Of a stretch of DNA of 64,000 nt, positions 1 to 8,907 are shown in pieces. Numbering within the stretch: the first letter of the stretch is position 1; each line of letters opens with the position of its first letter. The DNA is from Bacteroidales bacterium (GTDB lineage Bacteria; Bacteroidota; Bacteroidia; Bacteroidales; UBA932). Both the position numbers and the translations under genes were made by a program. The notes below the pieces were generated by a model, which saw nothing but the letters and a program-made list of their open reading frames with translations, was not told where the DNA came from and made no database searches. The stretch is taken from contig JAQXHU010000035.1 of assembly GCA_029007435.1 (NCBI GenBank), positions 1 through 64,000 of the forward strand, read 5' to 3'.

Positions 1-1788
1 CTGGGCTATACCGACATCGGCAACAAGCAGGTGGTCAGGGGCGTGGCCCTGGATTTCTACAGGAAAACCGGAGCCCATTACGGTTCTCTGGAGCAGTGGG
101 TATTCGAGCCTGGAGTCGCGAAGGACATTCTTGAGGGATATCTTTCACATCCGAACATTACTACCGTTATGGACAGGCACATCTGCTCTGTTGTCAAAGA
201 AGGCACCCGGATAAAATCCATTGCGGTGGCTTGCGGGGAGAACTATTCCGATACAGTGTCGTATTCGGCAAAGTCATTCATTGACTGCTCATACGAAGGC
301 GATCTGATGGCGCTCGCAGGTGTGAGCTACCGGGTCGGCAGGGAAGACAATTCCGAGTACAATGAAAGGTACAATGGAGTTGAGCTTATGACCGGCCACC
401 AGTTCCCTGACGGAGTTGACCCTTATGTCATTCCCGGTGTTCCGGAAAGCGGCCTGCTCTACGGTATCAGCGACGGCACTCTTATGCAGGACGGCACAGG
501 CGACAGCCTGGTCCAGGCATACAATTACAGGATATGCCTGACAGACAGCCTGGAGAATATGATTCCCATCACGAGGCCTGAGAATTATGATTCGTCACGA
601 TACGAGCTGCTCGCACGCCTTTATGCCGCCCAGCCGGGTAAAACTGATGTGAACCAGTATTTTATATGGAGCAATATGCCCGGGCGCAAGACTGACGTCA
701 ACAACCGGGGCGGATTCTCCACCGATATGATAGGAGCAAGTCATTCTTATCCGGAAGCAAGTTGGGAGGAGCGGCAGGAGATTGTCAGGGAGCATAAGGA
801 TTACACATTGGGACTCCTTTATTTCACTGCGACTGATCCGCGCGTGCCGGCTTCATTGCAGGAATTCGTCCGCCGGTGGGGTTTGCCAAAAGACGAATAT
901 ATTGAGACAGGACATTGGACACCTCAGCTGTATATCAGAGAGTGCAGGCGGATGGTCGGCGAATATGTCGCAACCCAGGCTGACTGCGAGAGCCGGACTG
1001 ATGTCCCGGACGGCATTGCATATGCTGCGTACAATATGGATTCCCATAATTGCCAGCGGATTGTTATCCGCAAAGACGGAAGGGATATGGTCAAGAACGA
1101 GGGTAATGTGGAAAAATATGGCGGCGGTCCATATCCTATTTCATACAGGTCCATCACTCCGAAACGCGAGCAGTGCACCAATCTTCTTGTGCCTGTCTGT
1201 ATGTCGGCATCTCACATAGCATACGGCTCGATCCGTATGGAGCCTGTCTTTATGTGCCTTGGCCAGTGCGCCGGCATCGCCGCATCGATTTACAACAGGA
1301 ATTCTCTGGCGTCAGTACAGGAAGTGACTTCTTCTGAGATAAACAACGTTATTGAAACTGACCCGTTTATGGACGGCAGGCAGCCTGACATCATCCTTGA
1401 TGACAGTGTCGCCTCGGTGGAAGGAGACTGGAAATCCACTGTCGGCGGCAAGGGATATGGACCGACGTATTATGTGGGCAGCGCATCGGACGGCCATCTG
1501 ACATATACAGCCACCATCCCTTCAGACGGAGTTTATGACATTTACAGCTACCAGTGCCTCAAGGCGGACAGAATGAATCCGGTGTCCGTTTTTGATTTTC
1601 CGGACGGCCGGAGCGTCACTGTGAACTCAAAGGATGTCATCGTTATGGGGCAGACCAGCGGGGCCTGGCACAAAGTCACTTCTATGAGATTGAAGGCAGG
1701 AGAAGAATTCACCGTGAATATCCACGGTGACGGAAGTGACGGGCATATCCAGGTGGACGCCCTGATGTTGATAAAGAATTCTTTATAA
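1..1788 (+). CDS. FAD-dependent oxidoreductase (FAD_oxidored/PF12831-like) with golvesin-like C-terminal domain, 5' truncated by window edge
   Basis: Frame 1 is open from base 1 (LGYTDIGNKQVVRG...). FAD-oxidoreductase-type motifs such as SFIDCSYEGDLMALAGVSYRVGRE; the C-terminal ~130 aa (VEGDWKSTVGGKGYGPTYYVGSASDGHLTYTATIPSDGVYDIYSYQ) resembles a golvesin/xanthan-lyase-associated domain. Confidence 0.82.
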   Translation: MGYTDIGNKQVVRGVALDFYRKTGAHYGSLEQWVFEPGVAKDILEGYLSHPNITTVMDRHICSVVKEGTRIKSIAVACGENYSDTVSYSAKSFIDCSYEGDLMALAGVSYRVGREDNSEYNERYNGVELMTGHQFPDGVDPYVIPGVPESGLLYGISDGTLMQDGTGDSLVQAYNYRICLTDSLENMIPITRPENYDSSRYELLARLYAAQPGKTDVNQYFIWSNMPGRKTDVNNRGGFSTDMIGASHSYPEASWEERQEIVREHKDYTLGLLYFTATDPRVPASLQEFVRRWGLPKDEYIETGHWTPQLYIRECRRMVGEYVATQADCESRTDVPDGIAYAAYNMDSHNCQRIVIRKDGRDMVKNEGNVEKYGGGPYPISYRSITPKREQCTNLLVPVCMSASHIAYGSIRMEPVFMCLGQCAGIAASIYNRNSLASVQEVTSSEINNVIETDPFMDGRQPDIILDDSVASVEGDWKSTVGGKGYGPTYYVGSASDGHLTYTATIPSDGVYDIYSYQCLKADRMNPVSVFDFPDGRSVTVNSKDVIVMGQTSGAWHKVTSMRLKAGEEFTVNIHGDGSDGHIQVDALMLIKNSL

Positions 1789-1798
1789 TAATGAATAT

Positions 1799-3400
1799 AT
1801 GAGTCTTATTTGCATTTTATTGACGGCGATATCATTGGCCGGCAGTTGGGAGTTCCATTTTGCGGAAAAACAGTCCATTGAAGAGGCTGCCGATGCCGGT
1901 TTTATAGCAGATGACATTATGTGTGTTCCGGGCTGCTGGGACACTATGCCGGCCTATTATCTCAAGCGGGGCACAGCCCTGTACAGGAGGAGCTTCACAG
2001 TTGACAAGGATATGAAGAATGCTGTCCTTGAAATTGACGGAATGGGATTGCGGGGCAATTTCTCAATCGACGGTAGAGATCTGGGGACATATCCATATCC
2101 CTATGCGAAGTTGGAGATTCCCATAGGCCCGCTGAAAAAAGGCGAGCATACCATATTCGCCGCGCTGGACAACCGCTTTGACTGGAGTACAATGAAACTT
2201 GCCCGGCCTTATTATGACTTTTATTTCTACGGAGGCTTTTACCGGGAAGTCCGGATAGTTGAGAAAGAGCCTAAGATATTCGTCAGGACATTGGACTACA
2301 CGACGGGGCTTGTGGAGGTTGAGATTGAGGGCGGGAAGCGATACCGCCAGAATGTCCCGGATTTCAAGCTCTGGAGCCCGGATGAGCCGAATATGACCAC
2401 TTTGGAGGTGGAAGGCCGCAAAGTGCGTTTCGGCATCCGCCAGATAGAGGCCCGTGACGGAAAACTTTATCTCAATGGAAAAGAATTGTTCCTGAAAGGT
2501 GTCAACAGACACGACCAGACTCCGGTCTTCGGAGCCTGTGTGCCGGAAAGCCAGTGGGTATATGACCTTCAGAATCTCAAGGCCCTGGGCGGCAATTTCA
2601 TACGCGGCGCCCACTATCAGCAGGCCGGGCGGTTCCTTGATCTGTGCGATGAAATGGGCGTCCTTGTCTGGGAGGAATCTCTGGGCTGGGGCAACGGCCA
2701 GGCCTACACGGACAAGGAGTCCGTTGAGCTGGTTGATCCTCAATTCAGAGAGCAGCAGGTCAGGCAGACACGGGATATGGTCAGGGAGAGTTTCAATCAC
2801 CCATCCGTGATAATCTACGCATTCCTGAACGAATGTGCCAGCTACAGGCCTGAATGCAAAACACTTGTGGATGAACTTGTCAGGACTGTCAAAGCTGAGG
2901 ACTCCGGCCGCCTGGTCACATTCGCCTGCAACTGCTGTGACAATGACATCTGCAATGAAAACACTGACATCATCGCCTTCAACGCCTATCCGGGTGTTAT
3001 TCCAATGATACCGGGAGAACCTGAGGATCTGAAGCGGACGGTGAACTCCGCTTTCACCAGGATCATCAGGAATTTCCGTGCGAAGTATCCGGACAAGCCG
3101 ATTATGGTTTCGGAATCCGGGACGGCCGGTACATACGGTCTGCACGATCCTGCCGCCAACGTCTCTTCGGAAGAGATGCAGGACGAATACCTGACAGATG
3201 TATTCGAGACATTGTGGAGCAATCCGGATGTGTGCGGCTTTGCGGTGTGGCAGATGAATGACAACCGCACTTATTCAAGGAACAGTGTCGCCCAGTCTGG
3301 AAAGATAAATCTTGGTTACTCGACGGCCGGGCTGTTCGATATTCAGAGGCGTGCCAAGAAGTCCGTAATGACAGTCAGGGAATATTTTTCAAAGAAGTAG
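1799..3400 (+). CDS. Glycoside hydrolase family 2 protein (beta-galactosidase/beta-glucuronidase-like), compact
   Basis: GH2 signature GVNRHDQTPVFG, acid/base FLNECASY, candidate nucleophile MVSESGTAGTYG; N-terminal jelly-roll-like GSWEFHF...YRRSFTV. Confidence 0.87.
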   Translation: MSLICILLTAISLAGSWEFHFAEKQSIEEAADAGFIADDIMCVPGCWDTMPAYYLKRGTALYRRSFTVDKDMKNAVLEIDGMGLRGNFSIDGRDLGTYPYPYAKLEIPIGPLKKGEHTIFAALDNRFDWSTMKLARPYYDFYFYGGFYREVRIVEKEPKIFVRTLDYTTGLVEVEIEGGKRYRQNVPDFKLWSPDEPNMTTLEVEGRKVRFGIRQIEARDGKLYLNGKELFLKGVNRHDQTPVFGACVPESQWVYDLQNLKALGGNFIRGAHYQQAGRFLDLCDEMGVLVWEESLGWGNGQAYTDKESVELVDPQFREQQVRQTRDMVRESFNHPSVIIYAFLNECASYRPECKTLVDELVRTVKAEDSGRLVTFACNCCDNDICNENTDIIAFNAYPGVIPMIPGEPEDLKRTVNSAFTRIIRNFRAKYPDKPIMVSESGTAGTYGLHDPAANVSSEEMQDEYLTDVFETLWSNPDVCGFAVWQMNDNRTYSRNSVAQSGKINLGYSTAGLFDIQRRAKKSVMTVREYFSKK

Positions 3401-3419
3401 TTGATGAAGATTCAATCCT

Positions 3420-4004
3420 ATGCCTGTTGAACAGTTGCCTGCACTCCTGATAGCCATCCTGGCTGTGGGTTACACACCTGGTCCGGCCAATATTTACGCC
3501 ATGTCCTGTTCCCTGCGACACGGATGGAGGGCTTCTGTCAGGATGTGGCTTGGCCTTCTGTGCGGGTTTCTGGCAGCGGCCCTCATTGCGGCGGCAGCGG
3601 CGCATCTGATAGGTGCGGCATTCGGAAAATACGTGCCTTATGTCAGATACATTGCCGCCGCATATATAGTCTATCTTGCCTATAAGACGTACAAGGGCGG
3701 AGTGTCGGAAGGAGATGATGCCGCGCCTTCTTTCATCAGCGGGTTCGTTGTCCAGTTGACGAATGCCAAGATAATCCTGTTCGACCTCAGCTGCTATTCG
3801 GCATTTGTCCTGCCGTATTCAGACCGTTTCGTCTCACTTCTTCCCGTCACCGCCCTTCTGCTCCTTGCCGGCCCCGGGGCCAACCTTGTATGGCTGCTTG
3901 CAGGTGGCACTCTGAGACCCCTGGTTCTTGGACATATGAAAACTGTTTCCGTCATTATGTCCGCCGCTCTCCTCTTATGTTCGGCCATGCTGCTTTTCAT
4001 CTGA
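3420..4004 (+). CDS. LysE family amino-acid exporter
   Basis: N-terminal AVGYTPGPANIYAMSCSLRHGWRASVRMWLGLLCGF matches the LysE/RhtB pattern; multiple TM helices. Confidence 0.85.
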   Translation: MPVEQLPALLIAILAVGYTPGPANIYAMSCSLRHGWRASVRMWLGLLCGFLAAALIAAAAAHLIGAAFGKYVPYVRYIAAAYIVYLAYKTYKGGVSEGDDAAPSFISGFVVQLTNAKIILFDLSCYSAFVLPYSDRFVSLLPVTALLLLAGPGANLVWLLAGGTLRPLVLGHMKTVSVIMSAALLLCSAMLLFI

Positions 4005-4045
4005 TTTTTTCACGGCATCCGGAGAGTTAATTCCAGGAAAATATG

Positions 4046-4106
4046 CCGATAGCTTGTGGAAATGTATCGAAATTTGACACATTTCCACAAGTTATCGGAC
4101 TTTTTT
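4046..4106 (+). repeat. Near-perfect 20-bp inverted repeat followed by T6 (terminator or operator)
   Basis: ccgatagcttgtggaaatgt (4046-4065) / acatttccacaagttatcgg (4079-4098), one mismatch, 13-nt loop, T6 at 4101-4106. Confidence 0.8.
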
Positions 4107-4138
4107 GTATTTTAGCAGCGAATAATTAGGTTACGACT

Positions 4139-5581
4139 ATGATAATTGGTAGAGAAAAAGAAATAGCCATACTCCAGGGACTTCTCTCATCTGACGAGTC
4201 GCAGTTTGTGGCGGTATATGGAAGGCGCCGAGTCGGAAAGACATTCCTCATCCGTGAAGCATTCAACTACGATTTTGTGTTCCAGCACACCGGGACATAC
4301 AAAGCTACACGCAAACAGCAGCTTAGCGATTTCCGGCAGTCTCTGTATGATGCCGGTATGGGCAAATGCCCAATGCCAAATACATGGTCAGATGCGTTCC
4401 AGCTTCTGTGGTCATTCTTGAAGAATCTGCCAGCTGACGGAAAGAAAAAGGTCATATTCATTGACGAATTGCCTTGGATGGATACTCCTAAATCCAATTT
4501 CGTAAGATCTTTGGACCATTTCTGGAACGCAAAGGCAACTACAAGAAAAGACATTGTCCTTGTCATATGCGGCAGCGCTACATCCTGGATTATTGACAAC
4601 GTCATTATGAATTACGGCGGCTTGCACAACCGCCTGACCTGTCAGATACACCTGCAGCCGTTCACCCTTCGTGAGTGCAGGCAATATTGTGAATCCAGGA
4701 ATCTCGGATATAAAGACAGACAGATTCTTGAGGCGTATATGGCTATGGGAGGAATCCCATACTACTGGAGTTTTCTCAAGAAGGGGCAGAGCGTGTCCCA
4801 GAACTTTGACAGGATGTTTTTTCAGAGCGGCGGAGAACTTGCGAACGAATATGATACTCTCTACGCATCCCTTTTCAAGAAGCCGGGTAACCATATTGCC
4901 ATAATTACAGCTCTTGCGAAGAAAAAAAAGGGGTTGCTCCGGGAAGAAATACTGCAAGCATCAAAACTTCCTGACAATACAGCTTTCACAAAGGCCATTC
5001 AGGAACTTGAACAATGCGGGTTCATCCGCAAGTATACCGACATCGGGAAAAAGAGCAAATATGCAATTTGCCAGCTGATAGACAATTACACGATTTTCTA
5101 CTTTGATTTCATCAAGGAGAATGTCAATGGAGACGAACATTTCTGGACATCTTCGGCGGGTACCGGCATTCACTATGGCTGGGCAGGACGGGCGTTCGAG
5201 AGAGTCTGTTTGCAGCACATCAGCCAAATCAAAGAAGCCCTTGGGTTCTCAGCCGTGGTAAGCAGTGCCCACTCCTGGTATCAGAAAGACATCAAGGATC
5301 CGTATACAGGACATACAATTCAGAAAGGAGCGCAGATAGATCTTCTGATTGACAGAAACGATGATACCATCAATCTGTGCGAGATGAAATACGCCAATGC
5401 CCCATACGTAATCACCGAGGAGGAAGATATGCGCATCAGAAACCGCAAGGAAACCTTCATCCGTGAAAGCGGAACTGAAAAGACAGTCCTTGTGACAACG
5501 ATCACGACTTTCGGCCTGGCTCCCGGAGGATACTCCGACGATATCCAATGCCAGCTAACTATGTCGGATTTGTTCAGGTAA
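4139..5581 (+). CDS. AAA family ATPase (PF01637/DUF234-type) with PD-(D/E)XK-like C-terminal domain
   Basis: Walker A VYGRRRVGKTFLIRE, Walker B KVIFIDELPWMD, C-terminal AQIDLLIDRNDDTINLCEMKYANAPYVI typical of the DUF234/DUF4143 groups. Confidence 0.88.
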   Translation: MIIGREKEIAILQGLLSSDESQFVAVYGRRRVGKTFLIREAFNYDFVFQHTGTYKATRKQQLSDFRQSLYDAGMGKCPMPNTWSDAFQLLWSFLKNLPADGKKKVIFIDELPWMDTPKSNFVRSLDHFWNAKATTRKDIVLVICGSATSWIIDNVIMNYGGLHNRLTCQIHLQPFTLRECRQYCESRNLGYKDRQILEAYMAMGGIPYYWSFLKKGQSVSQNFDRMFFQSGGELANEYDTLYASLFKKPGNHIAIITALAKKKKGLLREEILQASKLPDNTAFTKAIQELEQCGFIRKYTDIGKKSKYAICQLIDNYTIFYFDFIKENVNGDEHFWTSSAGTGIHYGWAGRAFERVCLQHISQIKEALGFSAVVSSAHSWYQKDIKDPYTGHTIQKGAQIDLLIDRNDDTINLCEMKYANAPYVITEEEDMRIRNRKETFIRESGTEKTVLVTTITTFGLAPGGYSDDIQCQLTMSDLFR

Positions 5582-5651
5582 GGGGTAACGGTATCAAGCT
5601 CCTGGTCCTTTTAGTGTAGCACTTGGAAAATTTTGGTAATGATACATTGGT

Positions 5652-6155
5652 TTACTTTAGTTTGGAATAGATGAATTTTCCAAGCGCTTTTCCAGTATTC
5701 TCCATCCCATCACCCAAAAGATTCAGGAATGTACCAAAAGTGCCTCCAGATGCGTTCATAATTATTTTACACAGGCACTCGTCAGGATTAGTCTTCGATG
5801 TGAAGATTATCTCAGAAAGTATATTTCCATTCTTTTCAACCTGGCGTGCTACCAAAGTCATATTATAGGAAGCATTCTCATGTTTTCCAACATACAACGC
5901 TTTCCGATTCAATTTCGCATTTAAACTTTCAAGGAAGCGCCCGACATATATGTGTCGGTCTTTCCACCAATCTTTCTCTTGCACTGCAATTTCTTTTTCG
6001 CTCATTCCTAGAATGCCTGCCTGTGAGAAATCCACGTTAAAATCGACATAATTCTGCCCTTTCAAAAAGGCGAGATTCCCAAGGACAATATTCTGGGCAG
6101 ATGTGAAAAAGGGCATCAAAGTTATTGCCAACAGAATTATACAGATCTTTTTCAT
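5652..6155 (-). CDS. Hypothetical secreted protein
   Basis: Start chosen at the internal Met giving a signal peptide MKKICIILLAITLMPFFTSAQ; no recognised domain. Confidence 0.6.
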   Translation of the reverse strand: MKKICIILLAITLMPFFTSAQNIVLGNLAFLKGQNYVDFNVDFSQAGILGMSEKEIAVQEKDWWKDRHIYVGRFLESLNAKLNRKALYVGKHENASYNMTLVARQVEKNGNILSEIIFTSKTNPDECLCKIIMNASGGTFGTFLNLLGDGMENTGKALGKFIYSKLK

Positions 6156-6530
6156 ATTAGACGATATTATTATGTAATTATATACCCCTTTCACATCCAA
6201 ATTTACGGTTATTTCTTGAAATCTTGAAATAGTATATTGAGAAAAGCGCTCCCTTTTAAACCTATCAGCAACTGTCAATAAAAACAGTACGGTTGACAAC
6301 CAGTTTATGGGAATGGAACCATTCTCAAGGATGGGCATTTTGAACACCCTATATTGTGCGATTGTGGGTGGAAGTGCGAAAATTATTATCACTTTCGTCC
6401 GTTATCCCGCAAATTCACTATATTGCAGCCGATGAAAATGCTCTTCTCTGGAAGGAGATGAGGTAAAATTTTCCATCAATTCTGTAGTTTTCCGGAAAAA
6501 GCTGCGTCATATAAGCAAAAACAACGAGAA

Positions 6531-7001
6531 ATGACCGAGAAAGAATTTGAAAAAATGATCCGGGAACATCGCGGTACGATTTACACCGTCTGCTATATGT
6601 TCTCAACCGACAAGGATGAGGTGGCCGACCTGTTTCAGGAAATCCTCATCAACCTATGGAAAGGAGCGGGCTCATACCGCGGTGAAGCCTCGCTTAACAG
6701 CTGGATATGGAAAGTATCCCTGAATACCTGTATAACTTTTGACAGAAACCGGAAACGCAAACTCCGCGCCGAGCCCCTGTCTCTGGACATTGACCTGTTC
6801 GAGGACACGGACGAAGGAGCCCGTCAGGCGGAACTTCTGCGCGGAAGGATAGCGAAACTGGGACCGTTCGACCGGGCAATCGTCCTGCTCTGGCTGGAGA
6901 ATCTCAGTTACGAAGAGATCGGGCAGATTGTCGGCATTTCCACCAAAAATGTCTCGGTGCGTCTCGTGAGAATCAAGGAACAACTTAAAAAAATGCAGTA
7001 A
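6531..7001 (+). CDS. RNA polymerase sigma factor, ECF/sigma-70 family
   Basis: Region 2 DEVADLFQEILINLWKGAGSYRGEASLNSWIWKVSLNTCI and region 4 LSYEEIGQIVGISTKNVSVRLVRIKEQLKK. Confidence 0.92.
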   Translation: MTEKEFEKMIREHRGTIYTVCYMFSTDKDEVADLFQEILINLWKGAGSYRGEASLNSWIWKVSLNTCITFDRNRKRKLRAEPLSLDIDLFEDTDEGARQAELLRGRIAKLGPFDRAIVLLWLENLSYEEIGQIVGISTKNVSVRLVRIKEQLKKMQ

Positions 7002-7002
7002 A

Positions 7003-7578
7003 ATGGAAAACAATGATACACTCAACGAAATGAGAGAGCAGATGCAGGCTCTAAAGAAAAAGCTTGAAAACCAGCAGATTGTAAATGACAGAATGTTGCG
7101 GAAGTCACTCACGAACAGACTCCATTCACTCAGGGTCAGGTCATCACGCATCACAATGCTGGGAATCGTGGGAATGATGATGGCGTACAGTTTCTATAAA
7201 TCAGGCTTCTCATTGGCCTTTTTCATTGTGACCGAATTGATGCTGCTCGTATGTATAGTGGCCACTGTCCTTATAAACAGGAATATTCCATCGATGGACA
7301 CAGATATGGTGACGGCCGCTGAGTCTCTTGCAAAGTTCAAGAAAGCATATGTGGACTGGATAGCCGTGGGAATGCCGGTTTCTTTAGCATGGGCTGCGTG
7401 GATGTTCACCGAAGTTGCTCTCCGGGACTCGTTCCCGGAAGATTTCAAGCTCCCGTTCATTTTCGGATGCGGACTTGGTCTTCTCATAGGCGTGACATTG
7501 GGATTGAGGCTGAGACGTGGAATAATCCGCTCAACTGAATCCCTGCTCTCTGACCTCCAGGAACTTAAGAATGAATAA
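7003..7578 (+). CDS. Hypothetical membrane protein, sigma-factor partner
   Basis: Starts 1 nt after the ECF sigma stop; N-terminal coiled coil, four predicted TM segments. Confidence 0.65.
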   Translation: MENNDTLNEMREQMQALKKKLENQQIVNDRMLRKSLTNRLHSLRVRSSRITMLGIVGMMMAYSFYKSGFSLAFFIVTELMLLVCIVATVLINRNIPSMDTDMVTAAESLAKFKKAYVDWIAVGMPVSLAWAAWMFTEVALRDSFPEDFKLPFIFGCGLGLLIGVTLGLRLRRGIIRSTESLLSDLQELKNE

Positions 7579-7598
7579 CATCATTATTGACTGAAATT

Positions 7599-7646
7599 GC
7601 CATACCGTGCAAACCTCAATTTGAGAAGCCGGTATGGCTTTTTTTT
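7599..7646 (+). terminator. Intrinsic terminator
   Basis: gccataccg (7599-7607) / cggtatggc (7630-7638) followed by a run of T. Confidence 0.8.
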
Positions 7647-7655
7647 GCGTTTTTA

Positions 7656-7686
7656 TTTGATAGTCTGAAAATATTGTATAAATTTG
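7656..7686 (+). promoter_or_regulatory. Bacteroidetes-type promoter for argR
   Basis: TTTG (7656-7659) - 19 nt - TAAATTTG (7679-7686). Confidence 0.7.
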
Positions 7687-7715
7687 CACGGTCTAAGTAT
7701 AAATATACGATTATT

Positions 7716-8210
7716 ATGAATACTAAACAAGACCGATTGAATAAACTGCGAAGAATCATAACCACGAACAAGGCATCGAATCAGGAGGAACTGCTTGCCT
7801 TGCTGTCCGTAGAAGGATGCATTGTGACCCAGGCCACTCTTTCCAGGGACCTCAAGGCACTGAAAGTGGCAAAAGCGCCGGACGGGACAGGCGGATATCA
7901 TTACCGCCTTCCGGAGATGCGGGTCGCCACCCAGACATTGCTCCAGGAACCTTTGCAGCCGTATGGCATTCATACTGTCGAAGGCGTGCGGAGCCTTGAA
8001 TTTTCCGGTCAGATGTGTGTGATCAAGACCCGTCCGGGCTATGCCAACATGATTGGCTCCCTCGTGGACAGCGTTCTCGGCCACAAAGTAATGGGAACCA
8101 TAGCGGGTGATGACACTCTGCTGATAGTTATGAGGGAGCATTCTGATCTGGAGGACATTGTAACTGCCCTTGAAGCTGCTGTCCCTGGAATTTCCTCCCA
8201 CCGTATTTAG
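7716..8210 (+). CDS. argR: Arginine repressor ArgR
   Basis: MNTKQDRLNKLRRIITTNKASNQEELLALLSVEGCIVTQATLSRDLKALKV plus C-terminal GTIAGDDTLLIVMRE; start moved inward from the ORF-track start. Confidence 0.92.
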   Translation: MNTKQDRLNKLRRIITTNKASNQEELLALLSVEGCIVTQATLSRDLKALKVAKAPDGTGGYHYRLPEMRVATQTLLQEPLQPYGIHTVEGVRSLEFSGQMCVIKTRPGYANMIGSLVDSVLGHKVMGTIAGDDTLLIVMREHSDLEDIVTALEAAVPGISSHRI

Positions 8211-8255
8211 GAATTGCGCATATTCCATAAATGAACTTAAATATAAATAGAGACA

Positions 8256-8885
8256 ATGACAATCAATGATTTTACAGTTGGTGTCGCCACTGAAAAACAT
8301 TTGAAGTATGTGGATGAGATTCTCAAGACAATAGAGGACGCCACAAAGGTCAGGGGAACGGGAATCGCTAAAAGAAACCCTGATTATGTAAAACAGAAAA
8401 TGATTGAGGGGAAGGCTGTGATCGCCATGCACGGGGACAATTTCGCCGGATTCTGCTACATTGAGTCCTGGGGCCATGAGGAGTTCGTGGCGAATTCCGG
8501 CCTTATAGTTAAACCTGACTATAGAGGAGTGGGGCTTGCAAAGAAAATCAAGCAGACGGCTTTTGAGCTGTCCAGAAAGAGATTTCCGAACGCGAAACTT
8601 TTCGGCCTGACCACAGGTCTTGCCGTGATGAAGATAAACACTGAGCTGGGCTACAAGCCGGTCACCTTCTCCGAACTCACGTCAGATCCTGTGTTCTGGA
8701 AAGGATGCTCCAGCTGCATCAATTTCGATGTGCTCACGAGGAACAATTATACCAGATGCCTGTGTACGGGTATGCTGTACGATCCGGCTGACCAGAAACA
8801 GGCGGCTGATCCGATTCCGAAACAGAGCCACGACAAGTTCCTGCGCGGCCTGATGAAGTTCGCCGGGCTGTTCCACAGGGCTTAA
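8256..8885 (+). CDS. GNAT family N-acyltransferase, candidate N-acetyl/N-succinyl-glutamate synthase
   Basis: GNAT motif GLIVKPDYRGVGLAKKIKQTAFELS; located between argR and argG in the arginine cluster. Confidence 0.82.
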   Translation: MTINDFTVGVATEKHLKYVDEILKTIEDATKVRGTGIAKRNPDYVKQKMIEGKAVIAMHGDNFAGFCYIESWGHEEFVANSGLIVKPDYRGVGLAKKIKQTAFELSRKRFPNAKLFGLTTGLAVMKINTELGYKPVTFSELTSDPVFWKGCSSCINFDVLTRNNYTRCLCTGMLYDPADQKQAADPIPKQSHDKFLRGLMKFAGLFHRA

Positions 8886-8907
8886 TAATCTTCAAAAAAC
8901 CTTAATT

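Noticed and set aside
2063-3145. 360-aa minus-strand ORF antisense to the GH2 gene
   Set aside because: Mirror ORF of a GC-rich gene; the sense frame has clear GH2 motifs, and the antisense product has no recognisable domain.
7653-8477. 274-aa minus-strand ORF over argR and the GNAT gene
   Set aside because: Spans two well-supported sense genes and their intergenic promoter; no coding evidence.
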